Positions 1 through 5,353 are shown, counted from the first letter of the stretch. The stretch: 6,379 bases of DNA from Actinomycetota bacterium (GCA_030839105.1 JAUZEI010000298.1:1-6379); one strand, 5' to 3'. The notes: generated by a model from the letters alone, not told the origin. Translations and numbers: made by a program.

Positions 1-680
1 CCGACAGCGCGGGCACCAAGGGCATCGGTGCCGTCGTCGTCGACCTCGAAGCGCCGGGCGTCACGATCGCGGGTACCCACGTGAAGATGGGGCTACGCGC
101 AACCAGCGAGGCCGAGCTCGCGTTCGACGACGTGCGCATCCAACCCGACGACGTGTTGTTGTGGGGCGATCCCACGAACAGCGAATCGTTCAAGACGTTG
201 ATCTCGCACATCAACCACGAACGCTGCGGCAACGCGGCAATGTGCGTGGGTGCTGCGCAGGGCGCGCTCGAGTACGCGGTCGGCTACATGAACGAACGCA
301 AGCTCGGCGACCGAACGCTCGCCGATCTCCAGGGTCTCCAGTGGAAGATCGCCGACATGGCGACGCAGCTCGAAGGTGCGCGGCTGCTCTTGCAACGCGC
401 TGTCCATATGGCCGGTCCGCACGGCACGCCGCCTGCGCTCGAGACCGCGATGGCGAAGACGGCCGCCAACCTCGCCGCGAAGTTCGTCTGCGACGAGGCG
501 ATCCAGCTGCTCGGGGGCTACGGCTTCTCCCGTGAGTACCCCGTCGAGCGCGTGTACCGCGACATCCGTGGGCTCTGCATCGGCGCGGGCACGGTCGAGA
601 TCCAGCGCAACTTCGTCGGTACGAGCGTGTTGAAGGGCGCGACACCGGCCAGCGACGGCTGGAAGTCGCGGCGAGCTTGA
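1..680 (+). CDS. Acyl-CoA dehydrogenase, C-terminal part (5' end outside the window)
   Basis: Flavoenzyme that introduces a trans-2 double bond into an acyl-CoA thioester and passes electrons to electron-transfer flavoprotein. The reading frame is open from base 3, so the N-terminal helical domain lies upstream; the visible part starts in the middle beta domain (FDDVRIQPDDVL, bases 123-158) and includes the whole C-terminal helical domain. Family landmarks are ERKLGDRTLADLQGLQWKIADM (partial flavin and dimer contacts, bases 294-359), QLLGGYGFSREYPVERVYRD (bases 504-563) and GAGTVEIQRN (bases 582-611). The residue aligned with the catalytic Glu of medium-chain enzymes (YEGT) is Ala at 585-587, while a Glu (NHERC, codon 219-221) aligns with the base of isovaleryl-CoA and long-chain dehydrogenases. 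It is therefore probably active with the isovaleryl-type arrangement, but the substrate is unknown. It is 20 bases from the downstream ligase and probably co-transcribed with it. Confidence 0.93.
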   Translation, partial: DSAGTKGIGAVVVDLEAPGVTIAGTHVKMGLRATSEAELAFDDVRIQPDDVLLWGDPTNSESFKTLISHINHERCGNAAMCVGAAQGALEYAVGYMNERKLGDRTLADLQGLQWKIADMATQLEGARLLLQRAVHMAGPHGTPPALETAMAKTAANLAAKFVCDEAIQLLGGYGFSREYPVERVYRDIRGLCIGAGTVEIQRNFVGTSVLKGATPASDGWKSRRA

Positions 681-700
681 CGCGAGCCTGACCGGCAAAC

Positions 701-2065
701 GTGCTCGTCCCCACCTTCGCATCGCCGCTCGCGTCGCACTACCGCCGCCCGGGCGGTCCCTGGGACATCCCGTCACTCGACGCGCTGTTGACCGGCGTCA
801 TCGGGGTGTCGCTCGCCGACCGCGTGGCTCGGGTTGCGGGCGGGCTCCGGGCGCGCGGTGTCGAGGCCGGCGACGCGGTGGCGTGGCAGTCGGCGAACCG
901 CGACGAGATCGCCGTGCTGTACCGGGCCTGCTGGCGCGTCGGCGCCGTCGCCGCGCCCATGCACCACCTCATGGGGCCGACCGACCTCGCCGGTGCGCTC
1001 GACGCGGTGCGGCCGGCCTTCATCGTCGAGGATCTCGACGCGCTGCCGACCGGCGACCCGGTCGAGGAGCTCTGGACCGACCCGAGCTCCCTTGCCGCGG
1101 TCCTGTTCACGTCGGGCTCGAGCGGCGCACCCAAGGGGGTGCTGCACACGCAGGCCACGCTCGGTTACAAGGCAGTGCAGATGCGCACCGCGCACGGTCT
1201 CGGTCCCGACGACTGCGTGCTGATGCCGGCGCCCGGCGCGCACATCTCGGGACTGTTGAACGGTGTGACGCTGCCGGGAGTCGTCCCGTTCCCAACCGTG
1301 TTCATGCCCCGCTGGGATCCTGAAGCCGCGCTCGCCCTCATCGAAAGGGAGCACGTCACCTTCATGGTGGGACCGCCTACGTTCTTCGTCTCGATGATGC
1401 AGGCACGCGGATTCAGTCGCGAGCGGGTCGCGAGCCTGCGACTGATCTCGAGCGGCGGAGCGGGAGTCGGCGACGCGTTCGTCGCCGAGGCCACCGACGC
1501 GTTCGGCGCGCGGGTGAAGCGCACGTACGGCTCGACCGAGGTGCCGACAATCATCACCGACGGACGCACGATCGGAGAGGTCGAAGTCCACGTCGACGAC
1601 AACGGCGAGCTCCTCGCGCGCGGTCCCGAGGTGTGCGTCGGCTATCTCGGTGCCGAACAGACCGCGGAGGCGTTCACGGCCGAGGGCTGGTTCCGCACGG
1701 GCGATCTGGCCGTCCTCGACGGGAGCGGCCGCGTGGAGATCGTCGGTCGCCTGAAGGACGTCATCATCCGGGGCGGGGAGAACATCAGCACCGCCGAGGT
1801 CGAGAAGGTGCTCGAAGCGCATCCCGGCGTCCGCCACGCGGTGGCCGTCGGCGCCGTCGATCCGGTCATGGGCGAGCGGGTGGTCGCGTTCGTGGAGGGG
1901 GCTGCCGACTTCGATCTCGCGGCGTGCCGCGCGTGGTTCGTCGAACGGGGCATCGCCAAGTACAAGACGCCCGAGCGCGTCATCGTCGTCGACACGCTGC
2001 CGCTGCTCCCCACGGGCAAGCCCGATCGCACCGCCCTGCGCGCCCGCCTCGCAAATCCCGAGTAG
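701..2065 (+). CDS. AMP-forming acyl-CoA synthetase/ligase, short form (ANL superfamily)
   Basis: Activates a carboxylic acid to an acyl-adenylate with ATP, then normally to acyl-CoA. The 454 residues carry the full set of ANL core motifs: phosphate loop LFTSGSSGAPKGV (residues 135-147), YGSTE (276-280), GWFRTGD with the ribose-binding Asp (329-335), hinge region GRLKDVIIRGGENIS (349-363) and the C-terminal catalytic Lys in LPTGKPDR (K440). The adenylation chemistry should be intact. The protein is shorter than the usual 500-550 residues: the segment just before the phosphate loop is reduced to a brief linker (about residues 112-130). The GTG at 701 is the only sensible start, since the next Met is at residue 87 and the GTG follows the dehydrogenase stop by 20 bases; no clear ribosome binding site is seen. 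Pairing with an acyl-CoA dehydrogenase suggests a catabolic acid-activating role. The substrate cannot be read from sequence. Confidence 0.93.
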   Translation: MLVPTFASPLASHYRRPGGPWDIPSLDALLTGVIGVSLADRVARVAGGLRARGVEAGDAVAWQSANRDEIAVLYRACWRVGAVAAPMHHLMGPTDLAGALDAVRPAFIVEDLDALPTGDPVEELWTDPSSLAAVLFTSGSSGAPKGVLHTQATLGYKAVQMRTAHGLGPDDCVLMPAPGAHISGLLNGVTLPGVVPFPTVFMPRWDPEAALALIEREHVTFMVGPPTFFVSMMQARGFSRERVASLRLISSGGAGVGDAFVAEATDAFGARVKRTYGSTEVPTIITDGRTIGEVEVHVDDNGELLARGPEVCVGYLGAEQTAEAFTAEGWFRTGDLAVLDGSGRVEIVGRLKDVIIRGGENISTAEVEKVLEAHPGVRHAVAVGAVDPVMGERVVAFVEGAADFDLAACRAWFVERGIAKYKTPERVIVVDTLPLLPTGKPDRTALRARLANPE

Positions 2066-2076
2066 ATCCCGAGAAG
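2055..2076. repeat. 11-bp tandem direct repeat spanning the ligase stop codon
   Basis: ATCCCGAGTAG (2055-2065) is followed directly by ATCCCGAGAAG (2066-2076), differing at one base. The first copy ends with the ligase stop codon, so the second copy is untranslated. It looks like a small slippage duplication; no function is evident. Confidence 0.6.
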
Positions 2077-2103
2077 CGCCCACGTGCCCGAGCGGCGCCG
2101 GGC
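2076..2103. terminator. Possible weak hairpin between convergent genes
   Basis: Only 40 bases separate the ligase stop from the stop of the MerB-like gene on the other strand. This GC-rich stretch can fold as GCCCG-N8-CGGGC (2086-2090 with 2099-2103) or as GCGCC with GGCGC (2076-2080 with 2094-2098). There is no T-run on either side, so it is a weak terminator candidate at most. Short complementary arms are expected by chance in DNA of this composition. Confidence 0.25.
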
Positions 2104-2105
2104 CC

Positions 2106-2828
2106 CTATTCCCAGGCGGACGTGTCGACGCCCATCATCTTGAAGCCCTTGATGACCGCGCGGGGGTTGAGCGTGCCCGGCTTCCAGTGGAAGTTGTACA
2201 TGCGCTCATTGGCGACGTTCTGCACGAACATCTTCGCTTGGTCCAGGTTCACGAGGATGCCGCGCGTGGCGGTCTGCTTCTCGTAGTGCTCGGCGTGCTC
2301 GGCGTCGAGCACGTAGTTCATCGAGTCGCACATCCGGCTCATGTCGACGTTGTTCCAGTCGTACGGCGAGAGCGAGATGTGCAAGAAGACACCGGGCGGC
2401 GTGACCGACTGCATCTCGAAGTTCTTCGAGATCAATGTGACCGGTGTGAAGCAACACGCGCAGTGCGACTCGAGCCGAACGGTCTTGTCCTTGAACGGCG
2501 GCATGTGAGAGAAGGCGACCGCTTCGCTCGCGCAGCCGACAAAGGAATGGAACTCGTCGTCGATGTACGCGCGGACCTGCGATGGGAACGACGAGAACGG
2601 CGGCGCCTTCAGGAGGTTGCAGTTCTGCGTGTCCTCGTTGACGACGATGTCGATACCGAGTTGCAGCTCCTTGTACGCGGCGATGATGCGACGCCGGTCG
2701 AGCTCCGTGCTCTGGTGCACTTCCAGCAACGTCGGTCCGCGCCCGTGCTCGCACCAGAAGTCGAAGACGAAGGCGCGGACCTTCTTCGCGTTGTCGGAGA
2801 ACTCGAACTCGGGAACGTTCTGCGGCAT
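2106..2828 (-). CDS. Organomercurial lyase (MerB)-like protein
   Basis: A 240-residue soluble protein related to alkylmercury lyase, the enzyme that cleaves carbon-mercury bonds with two Cys and one Asp. The recognisable core is SFVGCASEAVAF (residues 95-106), VRLESHCACCFTPVTL (117-132), MQSVTPPGVFLHISL (139-153) and MCDSMNYVLDAEHAEHY (166-182). These match, nearly without gaps, the MerB stretches WCALD, VSSHCAATGAPVSL, IQAVEPAG and FCCHVHFF as I recall them. Cys99 and Cys167 correspond to MerB Cys96 and Cys159; the catalytic Asp99 position is Glu102; Cys123 matches structural Cys117. Residues 12-75 resemble the winged-helix-like N-terminal region of MerB. No merA, merR, merT or merP gene is nearby, so a mercury role is uncertain; a divergent thiol or metal function is possible. 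The ATG at 2828 is chosen because upstream extension would run into the anti-sigma gene. The protein lies 65 bases downstream of that gene on the same strand. Confidence 0.82.
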   Translation of the reverse strand: MPQNVPEFEFSDNAKKVRAFVFDFWCEHGRGPTLLEVHQSTELDRRRIIAAYKELQLGIDIVVNEDTQNCNLLKAPPFSSFPSQVRAYIDDEFHSFVGCASEAVAFSHMPPFKDKTVRLESHCACCFTPVTLISKNFEMQSVTPPGVFLHISLSPYDWNNVDMSRMCDSMNYVLDAEHAEHYEKQTATRGILVNLDQAKMFVQNVANERMYNFHWKPGTLNPRAVIKGFKMMGVDTSAWE

Positions 2829-2836
2829 GGGTCCGC

Positions 2837-2842
2837 ACACTA
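2837..2842 (-). promoter_or_regulatory. Possible -10 element for a leaderless MerB-like mRNA
   Basis: Read on the minus strand, TAGTGT fits the actinobacterial -10 pattern TANNNT and ends 8 bases before the ATG at 2828, so transcription would start at or next to the start codon. There is no convincing -35 hexamer and no Shine-Dalgarno sequence. The gene may instead be read through from the anti-sigma gene. Confidence 0.3.
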
Positions 2843-2893
2843 GAAGCCGGGAGTGAGCCGGTGCCGAAGCGCGCGGCCGCCGGATCGCGAGGA

Positions 2894-3580
2894 CTACGCG
2901 GGCGCGGGCAACCGCTCGTCGAGCACGACCTTGTCGTGCTGGTCGGTGACCCAGATGCGCCGCGCATCCCGCAGCGGGAGCGCAGCTGTCATCACGAGAT
3001 CGCTTGCCTTCGCCGTGCCCTGGAAGGTTCCCGCGCCGACGCGGTCGCCGTCGTCGCCGGTCACCCACAGCCAGTAGTACTCGCCCTGGTGGAGTCCGGC
3101 GACGTGGAACGCGACCTCGGTACCCGCGGGGCGCCCCCGGAGGGTGGCTTCGGCACTGACTCCGGCGACCTTGGCACTGAGCGCGACGCGTGTGCCGGGC
3201 GACGACCCGTCGGGAACGACGAGCGCGAAGCCGACGATCGCCGCCGCGATCGCGATCGCGGTCGCGGTGGCCGCCACCAGCCCGACCCGGCGCCGGCGGC
3301 GGGCGCGTCGGGCGAAACGTTCAGCCGCCACCCGACCGAGTACGCGCTTGGCCAAAGTCGGCGGTGGTTGCGCCAGACCCGCGGCGGTCACGTCGGCGAC
3401 GCGCTCCGGGTCAGCCAGCGGAAGCGCGGCTGCGACCGACGTCAGCTCGCGCAACTCGGCACGACACTCCGCGCAACCGTCGAGGTGGGCGCGCAGCGCG
3501 ACCCGTTCCGCTTCGTCGGCGTTGCCGAGCGCGACGGCGCCGAGCACACCCCGCAGTTCGCGGCACGGGTCAGACGTCAT
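2894..3580 (-). CDS. Membrane anti-sigma factor, zinc-motif N-terminus with RskA-like C-terminal domain
   Basis: Holds the partner ECF sigma factor inactive at the membrane until a signal releases it. The 228 residues divide into a short cytoplasmic N-terminus with C6 and HLDGCAEC (H32, C36, C39), the HxxxCxxC signature of zinc-associated anti-sigma domains; a linker rich in Ala and Pro; an Arg-rich stop at residues 90-98 (RARRRRR); one membrane helix at about 99-122; and an extracytoplasmic domain of about 100 residues (TEVAFHVAGL, YYWLWVTGDDGDRVGAGTF) resembling the C-terminal domain of RskA. The positive cluster before the helix predicts N-in, C-out topology. The ATG at 3580 overlaps the end of the sigma gene by 11 bases, which indicates translational coupling and near-equal synthesis. 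Release probably involves proteolysis of the outer domain or thiol and zinc chemistry at the motif; neither can be told from sequence. Confidence 0.9.
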   Translation of the reverse strand: MTSDPCRELRGVLGAVALGNADEAERVALRAHLDGCAECRAELRELTSVAAALPLADPERVADVTAAGLAQPPPTLAKRVLGRVAAERFARRARRRRRVGLVAATATAIAIAAAIVGFALVVPDGSSPGTRVALSAKVAGVSAEATLRGRPAGTEVAFHVAGLHQGEYYWLWVTGDDGDRVGAGTFQGTAKASDLVMTAALPLRDARRIWVTDQHDKVVLDERLPAPA

Positions 3581-4103
3581 CGGACCAACCCAACTCTTCG
3601 AGCGCGAGCCGCATCGCCTTCAGCGCGTAGTACACCCGGCTCTTGATCGTCCCCACGGGGACACCGAGGTCATCCGCCACCTCGTGATAGGGCCGCGACT
3701 TGTAGTGGACTTCCACCAGCGCAACCCGGTGCTCCGCGCTCAGCTTCTGGAGCGCCTCCTCGACCTGCCAGGCCACCAGCACGCGTTCGACGTCGTCGTC
3801 GAGAACGATCGGCTCGTTGTTGCGGCTCTCGCTCGCGAGCGCGGGGCGGACCGCCCGGGCGCGCGAAAGATCGATGACGACGTTGCGCACGATCGCGAAC
3901 AGCCAGGTGCGCAGTGAGCCGAGCGCGTCGTCGAAGCGGTTCGCGGCCTGCCAGGCCCGAACGAAGGTCTCCTGGACGGCTTCCTCGGCCAGCCCGCGGT
4001 CGCCGAGCGAGCGCAGCGCGAAGCGATACAGCTCGGGCCCGTGCGCGGCGTAGACCGCCCGCACCCCGTCGTCGTTCGCCAGCACCGGCCGTGCTTCCGC
4101 CAT
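3570..4103 (-). CDS. ECF-type RNA polymerase sigma factor
   Basis: Directs RNA polymerase to a small set of promoters. Region 2 spans residues 17-83 (YAAHGPELYRFAL, EEAVQETFVRAWQAANRF, LRTWLFAIVRNVVIDLSRAR) and region 4 spans about 113-170, with a helix-turn-helix at 138-162 (YHEVADDLGVPVGTIKSRVYYAL). No region 3 or extra C-terminal domain is present, so it is a minimal ECF factor of 177 residues. The ATG at 4103 is preferred; an in-frame GTG at 4106 is equally possible. The longer in-frame extension to 4250 is rejected because it runs through the divergent promoters. The leftward promoter would place the mRNA start about 4-7 bases before the ATG, so translation is probably leaderless. It is followed by its anti-sigma gene with an 11-base overlap, and the lipoprotein gene diverges from it. 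Confidence 0.94.
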   Translation of the reverse strand: MAEARPVLANDDGVRAVYAAHGPELYRFALRSLGDRGLAEEAVQETFVRAWQAANRFDDALGSLRTWLFAIVRNVVIDLSRARAVRPALASESRNNEPIVLDDDVERVLVAWQVEEALQKLSAEHRVALVEVHYKSRPYHEVADDLGVPVGTIKSRVYYALKAMRLALEELGWSDDV

Positions 4104-4114
4104 CACCCGGAGGA

Positions 4115-4139
4115 TACGAGCGCAGAGATGCTCGGGTTC
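4115..4139 (-). promoter_or_regulatory. Leftward ECF-type promoter for the sigma/anti-sigma operon
   Basis: On the minus strand the sequence reads GAACC (4139-4135), 16 bases, then CGTA (4118-4115). This is the usual GAAC/CGT form and spacing of ECF promoters; with the preceding T the -35 reads TGAACC. The predicted mRNA start, about 4110-4107, lies just upstream of the sigma start codon. It implies autoregulation. No transcript data support it; the call rests on motif, spacing, position and on its mirror-image partner. Confidence 0.68.
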
Positions 4140-4150
4140 ATCGAACCCGA
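4132..4150. repeat. Perfect inverted repeat formed by two opposed -35 elements
   Basis: TCGGGTTC (4132-4139), ATC, GAACCCGA (4143-4150) is an 8-bp perfect inverted repeat centred at 4141. Each arm contains the GAACC of one divergent promoter, so the two -35 elements lie back to back 3 bases apart. A dimeric regulator operator is an alternative reading of the same bases. Confidence 0.85.
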
Positions 4151-4167
4151 TCGCCACCGCGTCCGTA
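4143..4167 (+). promoter_or_regulatory. Rightward ECF-type promoter for the lipoprotein gene
   Basis: GAACC (4143-4147), 16 bases, then CGTA (4164-4167): the same -35, spacer length and -10 as the leftward promoter. Transcription would begin near 4173-4175 and give a leader of about 75 bases before the ATG at 4249. That start site also argues against translation from the in-frame ATG at 4171. Confidence 0.68.
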
Positions 4168-4182
4168 CTGATGAGGTCCGCA

Positions 4183-4204
4183 GGTTGCAGTCGAGGCTGC
4201 AACC
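4183..4204 (+). other. Stem-loop in the predicted lipoprotein leader
   Basis: GGTTGCAG (4183-4190), loop TCGAGG, CTGCAACC (4197-4204) gives a perfect 8-bp stem beginning about 10 bases after the predicted mRNA start. No T-run follows, so it is not a typical terminator. It could stabilise the transcript, affect translation or, as DNA, be an operator. It lies 44 bases upstream of the ATG. Confidence 0.55.
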
Positions 4205-4237
4205 GGGACCGCAGTTTTGGCCCCAAGTCACCGGTCC

Positions 4238-4243
4238 GGGGGG
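4238..4243 (+). promoter_or_regulatory. G-rich Shine-Dalgarno-like site supporting the 4249 start
   Basis: A GGGGGG run followed by A lies 5 bases before the ATG at 4249. It is a rough match to the ribosome site and favours this start over the in-frame ATG at 4171, which would put 26 extra residues before an otherwise normal signal peptide. Confidence 0.4.
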
Positions 4244-4248
4244 ATCCC

Positions 4249-4791
4249 ATGCATCATTTCCACGTCCGTGCGCTGGCGACGGCTGCCGTCGCGGCGTTCG
4301 CACTCGCTGCCTGCGGGAGTAGCAGCAAGCCATCGGCGAGCTCGAGCACGACAGTCGCGCCCAGCACGACGGCGGCGCCCGACACGACCTCCGCCTCCGC
4401 TCCATCGACGAGTGTCGCCCCCGCCGACGCGACCGTGACCCTCGCCACGACCAAGCTCGGCAAGGTGGTCGTCGATGCGAAGGGCATGACGCTCTACCGC
4501 TTCGACAACGACACCGTCGCAGGGAAGAGCACCTGCGGTGCGGGGCCGTGCGCGTCGACGTGGCCCGCGGCGATCGTCACCGGCACCCCGACCGCCGGCC
4601 CCGGCATCGAGGCGTCCAAGCTCGGTACGTTCACGCGCGCCGACGACGGTAAGACGCAGCTGCAGATCGGCGGCCACCCGGTGTACACGTTCGCCGGCGA
4701 CAGCAAGGCCGGTGACACGAACGGTCAAGGCATCATCGGCAAGTGGTACGCGGTGAGCCCCGACGGCGACAAGGTCGGCGACAAGACCTGA
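4249..4791 (+). CDS. Secreted lipoprotein with COG4315-type (secreted repeat) motifs
   Basis: A 180-residue predicted lipoprotein. Residues 1-21 form a signal peptide (MHHFHVR then a hydrophobic Ala-rich core) ending in the lipobox LAAC with Cys22 as the lipid site. Residues 23-60 are a Ser/Thr/Ala/Pro linker that probably spans the cell-wall zone. The folded part has two related units: KVVVDAKGMTLYRFDND...CGAGPCASTWPA (about 72-107) and LQIGGHPVYTFAGDSKAGDTNGQG...KWYAVSPDG (about 138-173). This VxDxxGxTLYxFxxD, C...C..WP and PLYxFxGD..pGdxnGqg pattern is typical of the 'secreted repeat of unknown function' lipoproteins. C96 and C101 could form a disulfide. The family's biochemical role is not known to me. 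Its placement opposite an ECF sigma gene, with a matching promoter, makes it a likely regulon member and perhaps a cell-surface sensor or stress-response protein. Confidence 0.9.
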   Translation: MHHFHVRALATAAVAAFALAACGSSSKPSASSSTTVAPSTTAAPDTTSASAPSTSVAPADATVTLATTKLGKVVVDAKGMTLYRFDNDTVAGKSTCGAGPCASTWPAAIVTGTPTAGPGIEASKLGTFTRADDGKTQLQIGGHPVYTFAGDSKAGDTNGQGIIGKWYAVSPDGDKVGDKT

Positions 4792-4814
4792 CCCCGAGAC
4801 AGTGGGGGGTTCAG
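4788..4814. terminator. Hairpin between convergent lipoprotein and MaoC-like genes
   Basis: CTGACCCC (4788-4795) can pair with GGGGTTCAG (4806-4814), allowing a one-base bulge. The stop codons of both converging genes (TGA at 4789-4791 and, on the minus strand, 4813-4811) lie in the arms. There is no T-run, as is common in high-GC actinobacteria, so this may be a bidirectional terminator of the T-less kind. Confidence 0.45.
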
Positions 4815-5353
4815 CCGTTCGGGAAGAAGAGCGAGACGATCTGCTCGTCGACGACAGGCGTTCCGTCGAGGTCGGTCCAGCGGGTCTGGAACCAGGTGAC
4901 CTCCATCGGTCCCCGCCGCGCGGTGCGCGGGACGGGCTTCGACGTGCGCAGTCGTCCCTGGAGGACATCGCCGACGCGCACCTGGCGGTGGAACGTGAAG
5001 TGCTGCTCACCGTGCAGGAACAGGCCGTCGCGCGCGAGCGCGGACCCGCCCTCGGCGGCGGCCGGGTACATCGACCCCGTACCGCCCTCGGGCTGCAGGT
5101 CGGGATACGCGCCGGAATCCGACATGACGAACGTGAACGTCGGCGGCACGGGTAGCCGGTCGAACCCGGCGGCGCGGGCCGCATTCTCGGAGCGGTAGAG
5201 CGGACTCGTGTCCTTGACCGCCCGGGCGAAGACGGCGACGGGTGCCGGATCGACGCGCACGCGCACCGGTGGCCCCCAGTCGTTCCATTCGACGTCGTCC
5301 GGTGTGTCGTTCCACACGATTTCTCGAGACGACGGCTCAGACGACACTTTCAC
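4811..5353 (-). CDS. Single-domain MaoC-type hot-dog protein (FAS1-like dehydratase domain)
   Basis: Related to the MaoC N-terminal domain of enoyl-CoA/acyl hydratases. In 180 residues it shows the hot-dog hallmarks: VDPAPVAVFARAVKDTSPLYRSE (partial, around residues 34-56), a PVPPTFTF strand (68-75), HGEQHFTFHRQVRVGDVLQG (114-133) and a final VDEQIVSLFF strand (168-177). Active hydratases have D..NPxH here, whereas this protein reads DTSPLY, with Tyr53 at the usual catalytic His. That resembles the non-catalytic partners of heterodimers such as mycobacterial HadA or HadC, so it may need a catalytic partner not present in the window. The GTG at 5353 overlaps the dehydrogenase gene by 17 bases; a GTG at 5347, with GGAAG 9 bases before it, is an alternative start. 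Co-transcription with the dehydrogenase is very likely. Confidence 0.85.
   Translation of the reverse strand: MKVSSEPSSREIVWNDTPDDVEWNDWGPPVRVRVDPAPVAVFARAVKDTSPLYRSENAARAAGFDRLPVPPTFTFVMSDSGAYPDLQPEGGTGSMYPAAAEGGSALARDGLFLHGEQHFTFHRQVRVGDVLQGRLRTSKPVPRTARRGPMEVTWFQTRWTDLDGTPVVDEQIVSLFFPNG

Noticed and set aside
773..2083. Long open frame of 436 codons on the minus strand opposite the ligase gene
   Set aside because: It is antisense to a gene with all ANL motifs. Its translation is rich in Arg, Asp and His with no recognisable domain, as expected from the opposite strand of GC-rich coding DNA.
2187..2843. 218-codon open frame on the plus strand across the MerB-like gene
   Set aside because: It is the opposite-strand shadow of the MerB-like gene, with low-complexity Val/Arg/Leu composition and no domain.
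2829..3068. 80-codon N-terminal extension of the MerB-like protein
   Set aside because: It would overlap the anti-sigma gene by about 175 bases and encodes an Arg/Pro-rich stretch without family resemblance; the ATG at 2828 begins where a MerB-like N-terminus is expected.
2861..3917. Plus-strand open frames of about 260 codons opposite the anti-sigma and sigma genes
   Set aside because: Their products are Arg/Ala/Ser-rich without motifs, while the minus-strand frames show clear sigma, zinc-motif and membrane-helix features.
4171..4248. Earlier in-frame ATG for the lipoprotein at 4171
   Set aside because: It adds 26 polar residues before a complete signal peptide and lies upstream of the transcription start predicted from the rightward promoter.
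4241..4248. Palindrome GGGATCCC just before the lipoprotein start
   Set aside because: It is a short palindrome likely to occur by chance in this composition; its G-run is better explained as a ribosome-site-like sequence.
4104..4250. In-frame extension of the sigma factor to an ATG at 4250
   Set aside because: It would translate through the divergent promoter region and both inverted repeats, and adds 49 residues not typical of ECF factors.
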